From the NCBI GenBank assembly GCA_018398765.1, contig JAHBMJ010005800.1, positions 1,057 through 65,056 of the forward strand: a stretch of DNA of 64,000 nt, in the 5' to 3' direction. The notes below the pieces were generated by a model. That model saw only the letters and a list, made by a program, of their open reading frames with translations. It had not been told where the DNA came from and made no database searches. Shown piece by piece: positions 25,360-36,747 of this stretch (position 1 is the stretch's first letter; every line of letters begins with the position of its first letter). The DNA comes from Chromera velia (taxonomy: Eukaryota > Sar > Chromeraceae). Position numbers and translations under genes: made by a program.

Positions 25360-25735
25360 CAACACATAAAGGAAACTGTAGGCAAGACAGAGAACTTATC
25401 GGAGGAAGAACGGGAGAGATTAAAACAACTGCTGACCGAGTTTCTCCCCTTGTTTCCAATAAGAACGAATCCAGGGACGCTTGGCAATCAGGAAGCGGCC
25501 ATCGAAACCATTTCGGATGAACCCGTGTACGTTCGTCCTCGACCGGTCCCACAGGCCCTAAGAAAAGAAGTAGACGAACAGATTAATCAGTGGCTGGAAA
25601 AAGGGATCATACAGGAAAGCTTGAGCACATGGAGTGCACCAGTTGTGTGCGTAAGAAAGAAAACGGGAGCTTTGTGGCTGTGCATTGATTTCAGGCAACT
25701 GAATCTAGCGTTGGTAAAAAAAAAATTATCCCATG
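25360..25735 (+). pseudogene. Element 2 RT, N-terminal part, ending at a homopolymer frameshift
   Basis: Encodes the fingers region of reverse transcriptase (WSAPVVCVRKKTG, then CIDFRQLNLALV at about 25681-25716). The frame is lost at a run of ten A (25716-25725). One A fewer would restore the usual Ty3 K-N-Y-P-x-P-R motif and join it to the long ORF at 25733. It could be a sequencing/assembly error, a mutation, or a recoding site. Confidence 0.8.
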
Positions 25736-28700
25736 CCTCGAGGAGACGACATAGTTACCCTTCTGCAAAACCGGACTGTCCACAGTGTATTAGATCTCTC
25801 AGAGGCTTTTCTTCAAATAAAAGTGAAAGAGAGCGATCAACAAAAACTGACTTTTGCTTGCCATCGAGGATCTTTCAAGTTCCTCAGAGTTCCGTTCGGA
25901 CTCGCTAGTAGTCCCAGCTACCTGCAAGCAATAATGGACACATTGCTGTCGGGTCTACTCAACAACTGTTGTTTTTGCTACCTCGATGACTTACTAGTGT
26001 CAAGCAAGTCGGAAGAGCAACATTTTGAGGATTTAAGGGCTGTGTTGGAACGTTTTAAACAAGTAGGAGCGAAAATCAATTTTAAGAAGTCAGAGTTCTT
26101 TCAAAGAAAAGTGACATATGTGGGCCACACGATCACCCCTGAAGGCATCTTGCCTTCAGCAGAAAAGACAGAATGCATCAGGAATGCAGCCCCTCCCAAA
26201 ACAGTCAAGCAGGTCCGATCATTCCTCGGGCTGTGTTCGTTTTTCAGGAAGTTTGTGTATCAATTCAGTTACATCAGTGGGCCCCTCTTAGAACTGACCA
26301 AGAAGAATGCAAAATTTACCTGGGAGGAAAGGCACCAACAAGCCTTCGAACGTCTCAAAGAAGTTCTTTGTTCCGCACCAGTGCTCGGTCACCTTTGCTG
26401 GGATCGCCCGTTCATCCTGCGGTGCGATGCGTCAGGGAAGGCACTCAGCACAATTTTAACACAACAATCAGATGAAGGAAAGGAGCGCGTGATTGCTTAT
26501 GCTTCACGAAGACTGACAAACATCGAACAGCAATACCACGTGTCGGAGCAGGAACTTCTGGCGGTGGTGATGGGCTGTCAAAAGTTCAGGCACTGGCTGT
26601 ACGGGACTGAATTCATCGTCTACTCTGACCATGCGGCTCTGCAGTACGTGATGAAAAGAAAAGAGACGAGCCTTCGACTCTTGAGACTTTCTCTCAAACT
26701 CTCGGGATACAACTTTCGAATTGCCTACATAAAGGGGAAGAGCAATGCAGCTGCAGATGCGCTGACGAGAGAACCTTTCGTACACGACCACTATCCCCCT
26801 CACGAGTCTGACGCAGGGTCAGAAGCCTCTGTGATAGTTGCAGCCAATCAAGCAACTCAAAACAGGGGAAAGAAGAGAAAGGCAACTGACCAACCTGAGC
26901 TCTCAGCAGAATATGAACCAAAGAAGTATCCTGTTCCGCTCCTCGTTTCGTCTCACAAACCTGCAGACATTATCAAAGCACAAGAGGAGGACCCAGAACT
27001 CATTAACATAAGAAAATTTTTGAAAGAAGGGGCAGTGCCAGAAGGACTCAGCTACAAAGAGAGCATCCGAATTCTTGCCCAAGCACCCTTTTATGTACTA
27101 CAAGAAGACATCCTCTTCCGAATTTTACCTCCCGCAAACAAACACGAAAAGGGAGCGCGTTTCCTGCTGGTAGTCCCTCGAAGTATGCAAAAAGACATTT
27201 TGAAAGATCACCACACTCACCTGCTGCTGGGTTGTCATCAAGGGATGGAGAGGATGCTGAAGTCCCTGTCGACGAAGTACTACTGGGATGACATGTTCGC
27301 ACAGGTGCGAAATTTTGTAAGGACCTGCAGAGAATGTCAGAAGAGGAAGAAGGGAAGAGAGGAAAATCAATATGAACCACAAGTGCTGAACGACGCTCCT
27401 CTCGAATGTTGGATTATGGACACGATGGGTCCAATATCGAAAAGCGCACAAAGCAACCGATTTATCCTCATTTTTGTCTGTGTCTCCAGCAAATACTGTG
27501 AGTTGGTTGCTCTGCCAGACCAGAAAACACGCACGGTAGCGTGGGCTTTCTTGACCACGATTGTCTCGAGGTATGGGGGGCCTCTCAAGCTCTGGAGTGA
27601 TCGAGGTTCGAATTTTCTGGAGCCCATCATGCAAGCAGTCAGCGACCTGGCTGGGTGTAAAAGAATTGTTAGTACCGCGCATGCTCCCAAAACTCAAGGA
27701 CGAGCCGAACGAGTGAATCTGGACATAAAGAACTGTATAGCAAAATACATCGACGAAGCAGACAAAGCAATGTGGGATCTGTTTCTTTGCTGGGCTCAGC
27801 TCAGTCACAACACAACCTACCAGACATCCATCGGTCAGAGCCCTCATGAAATCCTGTTTGGTAAACCTGCCAATCACCCGATCAAGATCCTCGACAATCT
27901 GCAAGAAGACAAAGAATTCCGACTGCAGGATTACGCAGTTCTTCTGACGGAAATCCGAAATGAAAACACTCAGAAACAGAAGTTGTTTCAAGAAGCCGCC
28001 ATTCAAAAGATGAGAAGGAAATTTCAGTTAAAGAGAAGGAACATTAAACAGATTGAGATAAACGATTACGTGTGGGTCATAAAAGGGGAGCGAGTAAAAA
28101 CAAAATTCAGTCAAGGATTGAAACCGAATTATGATGGTCCGTATTTGGTGGTGGACGTCAAACTATCGGGGGCATTGGCTGTCCGTCTTCCAGGGTCACA
28201 AGCAAGTCAAGTCGTGTCAAGAAGGAGAGTAAAACCATTCCTCGCGTCTGATATCCGAGAAAGCGAGCGACTTGAGGAGGAGTTTGAACAAAGACAAATG
28301 AATGAGGGCCCCAGCGATAGTGTACAAGGCACTGACGGATCAAGTGAAAAGTCTGACGGGGGAGAGGCTAGAGACAGCGAGGAGGACAACGATCCCGATG
28401 CGGAAGCACCCCACCTGCAAAGAAGAAGAAAGAAGCGGAAAAACGACCCACAAGAGAATGCTCTAAACGAGAAGCGAGGAAAACAAAATGATAGCGGAGA
28501 TAGAAGCAAGCCTGGAAAACGAGAGAGAAGAGATGACAAAAATGATGGACCAAAACAAAAGAAGGCAGTCATTGTAAAGGAGCAAGCAGAAGAAGATGAC
28601 AAAAACGAATACGTGGTTGAAGAAGTCTGTGGGAGACGAACCCGGAATGGAGAGACAGACTCTGAGTATTTGTTCAAATACAAGGGATACGACGGGCTCT

Positions 28701-28774
28701 ATTTCACACCCGAAAAAGACATGGACTGTCCGAAATTGGTAGCAAAGTTCCTCAAAGGTCAAGGCAAGGGATGA
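25733..28774 (+). CDS. pol: Element 2 pol: reverse transcriptase, RNase H, integrase, chromodomain
   Basis: 1013 codons. RT catalytic YLDD lies at residues 83-86, with the conserved FGLASSPSYLQ upstream. RNase H follows (CDASG near 230, then YSDHAALQYV). The integrase zinc region ends CRECQKRK near 540. The integrase core has the D,D(35)E triad intact: D563 in MDTMGPI, D623 in SDRGSNF, E659 in GRAERVN. After an Arg/Lys/Glu-rich low-complexity stretch (about 845-955), the C-terminus (about 958-1010: YVVEEV, then YLFKYKGYDG) looks like a chromodomain, which in chromoviruses steers integration to marked chromatin. It starts downstream of the homopolymer frameshift, so the listed ATG is internal to the true pol frame. 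Confidence 0.9.
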   Translation: MPRGDDIVTLLQNRTVHSVLDLSEAFLQIKVKESDQQKLTFACHRGSFKFLRVPFGLASSPSYLQAIMDTLLSGLLNNCCFCYLDDLLVSSKSEEQHFEDLRAVLERFKQVGAKINFKKSEFFQRKVTYVGHTITPEGILPSAEKTECIRNAAPPKTVKQVRSFLGLCSFFRKFVYQFSYISGPLLELTKKNAKFTWEERHQQAFERLKEVLCSAPVLGHLCWDRPFILRCDASGKALSTILTQQSDEGKERVIAYASRRLTNIEQQYHVSEQELLAVVMGCQKFRHWLYGTEFIVYSDHAALQYVMKRKETSLRLLRLSLKLSGYNFRIAYIKGKSNAAADALTREPFVHDHYPPHESDAGSEASVIVAANQATQNRGKKRKATDQPELSAEYEPKKYPVPLLVSSHKPADIIKAQEEDPELINIRKFLKEGAVPEGLSYKESIRILAQAPFYVLQEDILFRILPPANKHEKGARFLLVVPRSMQKDILKDHHTHLLLGCHQGMERMLKSLSTKYYWDDMFAQVRNFVRTCRECQKRKKGREENQYEPQVLNDAPLECWIMDTMGPISKSAQSNRFILIFVCVSSKYCELVALPDQKTRTVAWAFLTTIVSRYGGPLKLWSDRGSNFLEPIMQAVSDLAGCKRIVSTAHAPKTQGRAERVNLDIKNCIAKYIDEADKAMWDLFLCWAQLSHNTTYQTSIGQSPHEILFGKPANHPIKILDNLQEDKEFRLQDYAVLLTEIRNENTQKQKLFQEAAIQKMRRKFQLKRRNIKQIEINDYVWVIKGERVKTKFSQGLKPNYDGPYLVVDVKLSGALAVRLPGSQASQVVSRRRVKPFLASDIRESERLEEEFEQRQMNEGPSDSVQGTDGSSEKSDGGEARDSEEDNDPDAEAPHLQRRRKKRKNDPQENALNEKRGKQNDSGDRSKPGKRERRDDKNDGPKQKKAVIVKEQAEEDDKNEYVVEEVCGRRTRNGETDSEYLFKYKGYDGLYFTPEKDMDCPKLVAKFLKGQGKG

Positions 28775-29039
28775 TCGACAGACAAGAGGTCGGGAAGGTG
28801 GAATGAAAGGACAGGACTAACCTCTGACTCCTTCCCAACGGAAGACAAGAAGTTAAACAATCGCACAAAAGAAAATAGGTGTAGGTACCTGCAAACAAAA
28901 GTCACCAGAATAGGAGAGGGGAACAATTTGTGGAAACAGACTCAACCAAAAGGCCGCACAGCGCCTGGAACTGAACCTGTGCTATGTCAAACACCAATCA
29001 GACATTGAAGAGTTCCAAAATATAGATTGAGATGTAATT

Positions 29040-30215
29040 GATGGTTGAAGGACTGGAGATAAAGAAGGAGATGGCTGAAAGCACAAACAGAGCGTGCGAA
29101 GTTTGGAGGTGAAGGAGGAGACGGCTGAACACGCGAACAGGGCGTGTGAAATCTGGAGGTGAAGGAAAAGACGGCTGAACACGCGTACACAGCGTGGGAA
29201 GTTTGGAGGTGAAGAAGGAGACGGCTGAACATGTGAACAGAGCGTGGGAAGTCTGGAGGTGAAGGAGAAGACGGCTGAATATGCGAACACAGCGTGGAAA
29301 GTCTGGAGGTGAAGAAGGAGACGGCTGAACACGCGAACAGAGCGTGGAAAGTCTGGAGGTGAAAGAGGAGATGGCTGAACACGCAAACACAACGTGAAAA
29401 GTCTGGAGGTGAAGAAAGAGACGGCTGAACACGCGAACAGAGCGTGAAAGTCTGGAGGTGAAGGAGGAGACGGCTGAACACGTAAACACAGCGTGGGAAG
29501 TCTGGAGGTGAAGGAGGAGATGGCTGAACACGCGTACACAGCGTGGGAAGTTTGGAGGTGAAGAAGGAGACGGCTGAACACGCGAACAGAGCGTGGGAAG
29601 TCTGGAGGTGAAGGAGGAGACGGCTGAACACGCGTACACAGCGTAGGAAGTCTGGAGCTGAAGGAGGAGACGGCTGAACACGCGAACGCAGCATGGGAAG
29701 TTTGGAGGTGAAGGAGAAGACGGCTGAACACGCGTACACAGCGTGGAAAGTCTGGAGGTGAAGAAGGAGACGGCTGAACACGCAAACAGAGCGTGGAAAG
29801 TCTGGAGGTGAAGGAGGAGACGGCTGAACACGCGAACAGCGCGTGGGAAGTTTGGAGGTGAAGGAGGAGATGGCTGAACACGCGAACACAGCGTGGAAAG
29901 TCTGGAGGTGAAAGAGGAGACGGCTGAACACACGAACAGAGCGTGGGAAGTTTGGAGGTGAAGGAGAAGACGGCGGAACACGCGTACATACCGTGGGAAG
30001 TCTGGAGGTGAAGGAGGAGACGGCTGAACACACGAACACAGCGTGGAAAGTCTGGAGGTGAAGGAGGAGACGGCTGAACACGCGAACAGAGCGTGGGAAG
30101 TCTGGAGCTGAAGGAAGAGACGGCTGAAACACGTGAACACAGCGTGGGAAGTCTGGGGGTGAAGGAGGAGACGGTTGAACGTTCAGACAGAGCGTTGAAA
30201 GTCTGAAAGGAAGGA
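29040..30215. repeat. 50 bp tandem repeat array in the 3' region of element 2
   Basis: About 23 copies of a 50 bp unit (core GAGACGGCTGAACACGCG, then AGCGTGGGAAGTCTGGAGG), constant in length with substitutions. Because 50 is not a multiple of 3, one translated period spans three units. All three minus-strand frames stay open (380-462 codons), giving overlapping Ser/Pro/Phe/Val-rich proteins with a 50-residue period. These are probably a by-product of a unit lacking stops on that strand. Confidence 0.93.
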
Positions 30216-30680
30216 AGAAACGTTCGGAGCACAAAGGTGGAAAACGGGGGAGACAAGGCTTTCAATGGAAAGCTCATTGGAAGACAGAAGAAGCAAAAGG
30301 GGACGGCTAAAGAAAAGAAAAATAAGCGAACCAAACAAATAAAAATAAATGATGAGTCTGAGCAAAACAATACAACGGACAGATGAACAACATGTTATGA
30401 ACGAGTATGCACAAAAGGCAAACGGACAGACTGTAGAGTCAGTGATGGGCCCCAGAGCGGAATACCCGTCAGGGCGATTTGGATGGCCCTGCACTGTGTG
30501 GAAGTCGGGCTTCCGACTCTCCCAGCCCAGGATTCGCCCTTGGCGAGGAAAGGCTGCCCCAGGCCCACGCAGCGGCCTCTGAACTTGCGTCAAACAACTG
30601 CACAAACAAAAAGGAAAGAAAGGATTTGACCAGTCACACAAAAGATCTCCCGGTGCTGCACTGAAGGTGTAGGCAACGGT

Positions 30681-31110
30681 GCGAGAATTTAAACCAGTTC
30701 TGTTTGAAATATAAGGGGACACGGCAGCAAACCAAAACAAGGGGGTACGCGGCGAGATCAGGTGAAGAACACCTTGAGTCTCCAAAGACCCTACCCACCT
30801 TCAAAGCAACGAACGGAAGAATGGACAGAAGCTCCCGCCGAAAATCGGTGCGGAAAAGTAATAAACCTGAAATAACCATACATATGGCACTCTGAGCGAG
30901 AATTTAAACCAGTTCTGTTTGAAATATAAGGAGACACGGCAGCAAACCAAAACAAGGGGGTATGCGGCGAGATCAGGTGAAGAACACCTTGAGTCTCCAA
31001 AGACCCTACCCACCTTCAAAGCAACGAACGGAAGAATGGACAGAAGCTCCCGCCGAAAATCGGTGTGAAAAAGTAATAAACCTGCAATAACCATACATAT
31101 GGCACTCTGA
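30681..31110. repeat. 215 bp tandem duplication
   Basis: Two head-to-tail copies starting GCGAGAATTTAAACC at 30681 and 30896 and ending near CATATGGCACTCTGAG, nearly identical. They lie in the long non-coding 3' part of element 2. Similarity to each other is high, so the duplication is recent or was homogenised. Confidence 0.9.
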
Positions 31111-33029
31111 GTCACAGATAATCTGAAAATAGAAAGAACATGCGAGATAATTCATGTGAACCACGCTGCATTTCATCTGACAGGAACTGTATGGGACACA
31201 GTAAGAGATTTTCTTGAATGTCAGCAAGCATAGCAGCAGACAGATATATGTGCTTGATTCAGAAAGGAACATCGGAACGGCAAAGAAGAGACAGACAAGC
31301 TTCATAGCGGGGACGCCCGCAATGAAGATACCGGGGACGCCCGGTCAGACATAAGAAATGACCAGAGAGACTATTAGGCACAGAAAGAAAGATCAACAGA
31401 TTGTCGGCCATCCATTGAGAAAGCAGTCACAAGCCAGACAAACAGTCGATACAATCGTGCACGATAAAATGATTGCATGGTGGAACATACGGTATGCATA
31501 TGAATATAAGACACCTCAGGACAGGACCCGACCAAGAACACAGACACGGCCAGAAGTACAATGGAGCGGATTTTGCTCATCTCGATTGCAGTCCAACTTC
31601 AAATCACAAAGAGGGCACCCACCTTCAGGAGCCGTCTCAGGCCGTGATAGAGGCTGACACATAACTGCCAGTACTAACATCAACCTGCAGACATAATGGC
31701 AGGGGAAGAAGTGAAGGAAAAGTAAATCTCGGAAAATTCGGAAAACGCACTGCGGGGCACCATGCCCCATACCAAAGATGACCAGCAAAAATCTCTAAGT
31801 ACGGGAAGGATTTCGAAAACCCCACCAATCACATTTCCTCACGGGGGGTATGATGGTCTGGCACATTGACGCCTAGGATGAGTGAAAATTTTCCTGTCTT
31901 TGGGAAAATCTGGGGAAAAGTGAGGAGAATGGCCAGTGGGGTAAGGCGGCGCCGCCATTAGGCCCTTAAGCTCTTCATTCAGAGCAAACCTTTTTAACCC
32001 CATTGTGCTGGTGGTTAGCACAAAAAGAGACACCCAACCAGGCCAGACGTTTCCCTGACGTCAACTACACCACCAGAAGTTGACAGGGAAACGTGAGGAC
32101 TCCGAAAGGATCAGTAGCCGCAAGCGACCAAAGACAAGGTAGAATGAAAGACAAAAGATGCGTTCACATGCACAGTCTTCGACACAAGTTCCCTGCACAA
32201 CTGAAAGCCTGCAAACAGAGCAGTAATCACCATGGCATCTCCCCACAAACGATAGGAATCCAATCCAATTAGGAAAAACCCACCAGAGAAAGCACAGCGA
32301 GCCCCAAACAACAGAAGTATCCAGGAGATGGCAAACGCGTAAACTAATAAAGAAGAAACGAGGCTCCAAAACGAGAGGGGCAGCAGGTCTAATGAACAGA
32401 GTAAGGAAATCAAGGTTGTAGAACATCATAAGAAGACAAATATTCACTGGGACAATGAGCAATTGCTCTCTTTTGAGGCTTGAGCGATTTGAGCTAAACA
32501 TTGCAAACAAAACATGCAAACAAAACAAGTTTTGCGGCCCCGGAAAGACCACAAATTCGCATACGAACGCGCGCCGATTTCACTGTGCGGGACACTACCT
32601 CGCGCGAGGTCCCTATTATTTTACGTGCCACCCAAGCTTGCGGCGGCAGAATATGGGCTCGGGGCGGCGTCGCCACGTAAAGGACCCAACCTTTAGACCC
32701 TGAAATAATCGGATTCCCCTTTCCAACTGTGAAAGTCTGGGGACCGGCCAGGCCGCTAGGACCAAACACCAGGCGCCATTAGGAGACCTGCGTGTGGGGT
32801 TTTGGTTCGTATGACGACTTGTGGGGCACTTTGAATAAGCGGAATTTTTCGATTTACGGAAAATTCCGACTGTCGGAAAATTCCGACCTTCGGAATTTTC
32901 CGTAAACTCCATCCCCAAGTCTCTCCGGCAAGGCTTGGAAGAGTATCATGATATCAAGACACTGAGAGTAAAAGTGGTTAGATAGGTACAATTTCAAGTG
33001 AAAAGGACAATCTGAGTAACAGCTGAGCT
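31111..33029. other. Non-coding stretch of element 2
   Basis: No supportable gene. A CGGGGACGCCCG motif occurs twice at about 31309-31342. At 32838-32912 there is a cluster of CGGAAAATTCCG-type palindromes very like those in the LTRs, suggesting an LTR fragment or a shared regulatory motif. The GGCGCCRCCATTAGG motif occurs near 31950 and 32774. Confidence 0.5.
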
Positions 33030-34900
33030 ATGCTTAGAAGATTTCGTTTTTATCTCCTTTCTTTGAATCCCTCTCAGTCTCTCCCACATAGTCGCAGTTC
33101 TTCTTGGAAGACCCCGATGGAAGAACAAACTATTGTTCCCCATGCAGCGACCGCGGCGGCTGCTCTTCCCAGTATAAAAGACCAGCTACAGGGCTTTCCA
33201 GGACGCATCAAAGATTATATGATCGCTTGTAAAGAACACCCCATCTTTCAGGCGGTGCCCGAAAATCAAAGGTACACTGACAGCATCCACATACCTTTAC
33301 CTACGGCCTGCAGTCTACTCAACTCACACAAGACCCGAATCTATGCCGAGATGCAGGGGGTAGAGCTAGATGCAAAAATAGTATGCGACAAGTATCAGGT
33401 CGGGTACAGACTGTCCCCTTTCGCAGGGATTTACGCTTCCAACTTTACAGTTGAGAGCCTCGCGCTGGTGGCTGCAGGCCACAAACAGTTCTGGCTTGGA
33501 CAGACCGGCATGGATGTGGTGACCGAGGTGCAAAGAAAACATAGACTGGAAACCGACCCTCGATACTCCGTGAGGCACGACATCGAGCAGGTTGACATCA
33601 TTCAACACAGGAGAGTTCTCGAGTGTGGTGTGACACTCGTAGCGTGTGCAGTAGTGAATGGAGGGGTAGCTCTTGAATGGAGCAAGGCGGCCCTTGAGGA
33701 CTCACGCGTTTACCACTACGCCTGCGCGAGGGATGATACCTACCCAGGGCCAGGAATCCCCTGGCAAGCATTGAAAAAACTATGTGATCTCAACCCCAAT
33801 TCGCACCCTGTTGGCATTGCCAAGAAGACCTGGCTAGGATGCGGAAAGGTCTTGTCCCCCCAGGGTCCGTGATATTTTGGAATCTAGATTACGAAGAGGC
33901 TCAAGCAAAGGGAATGATTGTTTTCCCTGGGCCACTCTTACAGAATGGAAGAGTTGTAGCAGGAATGACTCTTCCAAATTCTTTCCGACTCGAGAATGTG
34001 CGTGTCTATTGCCCTATAAAAGAAGCAATGGAAAAGGGGAACGTGTATATGGTCACCAAGGGGGGAGTCGAAAGAGGTGAGGTCTCTATGGACAAGGACC
34101 CTGCTTTTGAGAGCCCTGTGCTCTCCCCAATCACAGAACCCGACTCCAAGTTAAACTCCGAGTATGAATCAGACACTCAAGATGAAGAGAATGAAGGAAG
34201 AAAGGGAAAAAGGAAGAGAGAATTCAGTCCCACCACACCTGTGGTACCTTCCTTATCAGCTACCCTTTCTGCGGCAATTGCAGTGGCCCAAACAGTGACT
34301 CCTTCAGAGGTTTCCGATGAATCAGACCCTGCTTTCCATCCACTCTCCTCCCCTGTTCACCCCAACGATTCCGTCCCTCCCCCTCCTCAACCTCACCAGC
34401 AACAGCAACAGCAGCAACAACAACAAAGTGCAGCCACACTGATACTGACAGCACAGGTGGGAGGCATCGCTGCTCTGTTGCCCTCTGCACCGGGTACATC
34501 GCCTGTGTTCTTTGTTGACAGTAGCCCCCAACCCTATCAGCAGACAGGGCCGCTCAGTCCATTCCGTCAACTATCCCCTCTACCCGCCCCCGCATTCACC
34601 TCGGATTTTCTACCTGCCCCCACTGCAGAGCCACCTGCCAGGTACCTAACCGGGTATCCTTTTAATCAACTCGAACCCAAGTACTGGATTCAAGGCCTCG
34701 GAGACTTTATCCTCCCGATCAATGTGCTTGGGCACTGTATGTGCAGAACAGATGAGAAACTTCAGCTTATCATCCCACCAAACTGGCGGGTCCTCGCCCC
34801 TGTTCCCCCACTGCCCCTGGCAGGAGAGCCCCTTCCCGACGCGCTGGAGGGGAAACTCTTTTGCAGAATCTGCACAAAGGAATGGAAGGGGTGGGAGTAA
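33030..34900 (+). CDS. Extra ORF of element 2 (ORF3), unknown function, one frameshift
   Basis: Two overlapping frames, 33030-33872 (280 aa) and 33839-34900 (353 aa), read as one protein of about 600 aa if one C is added to the six-C run at 33856-33861. The likely start is MEEQTIVPH at about 33117, or the upstream ATG at 33030. The N-terminal half looks globular (HPIFQAVPENQRYTDSIH, then YQVGYRLSPFAGIYASN). The middle is acidic and Lys-rich with a possible nuclear signal (KGKRKRE). Then come Pro/Ser/Gln-rich tracts including about ten Gln, and a short globular end with CRICTKEWKGWE. There is no signal peptide or membrane segment, so it does not look like an envelope protein. It lies between pol and the 3' LTR, sense orientation. 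I do not recognise the family. Confidence 0.65.
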
Positions 34901-35879
34901 GCGCTCTCAACTGTAAGTCTGAGGGCAGAGTGATCGGAAGGAAGGAAGATAAAAGGCCGGTTGAGCTGTTCATATAGTTTGACTCGCAGAAGAATGAGTC
35001 AGACACAGTGTCTGGTCCTTTTCCTATTTTGTATGAACAGGCAAAAGAAAGGGGGGGGGCTGGCTTAAAACAGGCCGTTTGATCAATTTCTGTCAAAACC
35101 TTCTTTTGTGTCTTTGTCTCTTTTGTTTAATTCATTAATAGCACGACTGCATCACAAATAGGGGGGAAAGGTACAAGTTGACATCTCTTTCTGATGCGAT
35201 ATCGAGAAGGGGACAAAGAGGGGAAAGTGGGACCTAGAAGAGCTTGTAAACTTTAAGATAAGGACACGATTTTTTTTTTCTCTCTCTATGTTTTTTCTCT
35301 CTGCATGAGCCATCTGGCTGGCCGACCATGGCGGCCAGTTGTCTGCTTTGTTTTTGAGTCTGCATACTTTCTCCTTATGGAAAATATTCTTTGCTTGTCA
35401 AGACAACATGAATTAAAAAGCACGCTATCATTGTCCGTTTTTTCTACTTCTTACACTCATCCGATTGAATAACAAATCGTTCAACGATCTGTGTTTATGT
35501 CGTTTATGTCTCTCGCTGGAGAGAAATCGCATTTGTGAAGGTTGCTTGACAACATGATGCTGCCATGAAGCATGGGTAACAATCAAACGTTGCAGTTGGC
35601 GTTGAGTCAATACATATTTCTCATCAACTTGAACATATTTATTTGGACTCCTGAATTCAATCCATTCTCCGGAGTTTTCCCCAATTTCATAAACTGTTTA
35701 CGTCTACTTCACCTCATTCGATCAATTATTATAATTGTATTCAAACTAATAAACTACATGAAGAATGATCGACGAATATAAATAGTTCTCATATCCAACT
35801 CCTAAGAATAATATGTCATATCCAAGAAAGGTATTTATTTTTTAACCGATCGGGACGATCGTCTTGCACAGGAGGGATA
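34901..35879. other. 3' non-coding region of element 2
   Basis: AT-rich after ORF3, no gene seen. At 35810-35845 a decayed LTR-like start (TGTCATATCCAAGAAAGG) appears. The purine tract AGGAGGGA at 35870-35877, just before the 3' LTR, is the probable polypurine tract for plus-strand priming. Confidence 0.55.
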
Positions 35880-36743
35880 TATCATGTCCAAGGAAAGGCT
35901 AGAGGAAAGGTAAAATATTAAAACTAAACAAGAATAATTTTTTAGAATGATTTCAAAACTTTTAAGAAAGAATAGATAGAAAGACACTATGTATAATCTT
36001 GTACAGGAGGGATCATCAATTAAATTAATATCTCATAATTCAAATTAAACACTAATTTCTTTAAAAACAGAATAAATCAGAATGTATTACAATACAATAC
36101 AACACACAATTAAATTCAATAATAATTAAATATAACCAGATGCAATATGCAGTGAGTGCAACATCCTAAGTTGAATTAGTGCAACACTCATGCAACACTA
36201 ATGCAACATCATACAACACTAATGCAACACTGCAACACATATATGCAGCACTATAACAGATTTATACAATACTTGCGGAATTTTCTGACACTTGCGGAAA
36301 ATTCCACACTTGCGGAAAATTCCGACGTTTGCGGAAAATTCCGACTTACGGAAAATTCCGATTTGCGGAGAATTCCGACTAGTGGAAAATTCTGACATAT
36401 GCAGATTTAGTGATATGCGGAATTTTCCGCACATGTGAAAAACCAAAACTCGGATAAAAAGTTTGGTAGCACCTCAGTGACAGATTCTGGAGAGTGATTA
36501 AATCGACTGTCAAAAAATTCCGCAACTCGTTCATTCAGGTCTTTGACAGTTGAAATCAACTAGAGGAACTCTCGGGACTTAGGTGACTTTGACTGATCAA
36601 CGAACTCTGCATCACAAACCTTCAAATACTGTGCAATTCATCAATACCTGCATCAGTGAATACCGATTTGAACTGGACTCCGCCCTCCTGTCCAAGATTC
36701 TGCTCTACCCGGTCGACAAGAAGTCGACGAGTAGAATGAAACA
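35880..36743 (+). repeat. LTR C of element 2 (3' LTR)
   Basis: 864 bp, starts TATCATGTCC (first bases diverged from TGTCACGTCC) and ends GAATGAAACA. It is followed by the ATGT target duplication and the resumption of the pol frame of element 1 at 36748. Carries the same AATTCCG palindrome cluster (36275-36435). Confidence 0.9.
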
Positions 36744-36747
36744 ATGT

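Larger units (their letters stand above)
19920..36743 (+). mobile_element. Giant Ty3 chromovirus (element 2), 16.8 kb, nested in element 1
   Basis: The outer LTRs, 19920-20783 and 35880-36743, are both 864 bp. They are flanked by ATGT on each side (19916-19919 and 36744-36747), a 4 bp target duplication. An additional LTR (20811-21653) follows a 27 bp leader. The internal region holds a degenerate gag, a protease with DTGAD, a nearly complete RT-RNase H-integrase-chromodomain ORF, and then about 7 kb of non-pol sequence with tandem arrays and an extra ORF. A normal Ty3 element is 5-7 kb, so this one is unusually long; another decayed insertion inside it is possible. Confidence 0.82.

Noticed and set aside
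28982-30370. Three overlapping minus-strand ORFs of 380-462 codons as a protein-coding gene
   Set aside because: All three frames are open because the 50 bp unit lacks stops on that strand. They are antisense inside a retrotransposon, so I kept the array as a repeat and the open frames as an observation only.
30183-31305. Minus-strand ORFs over the 215 bp duplication as a membrane protein gene
   Set aside because: The frames repeat the duplicated sequence, lie antisense in element 2 and contain no recognisable domain.
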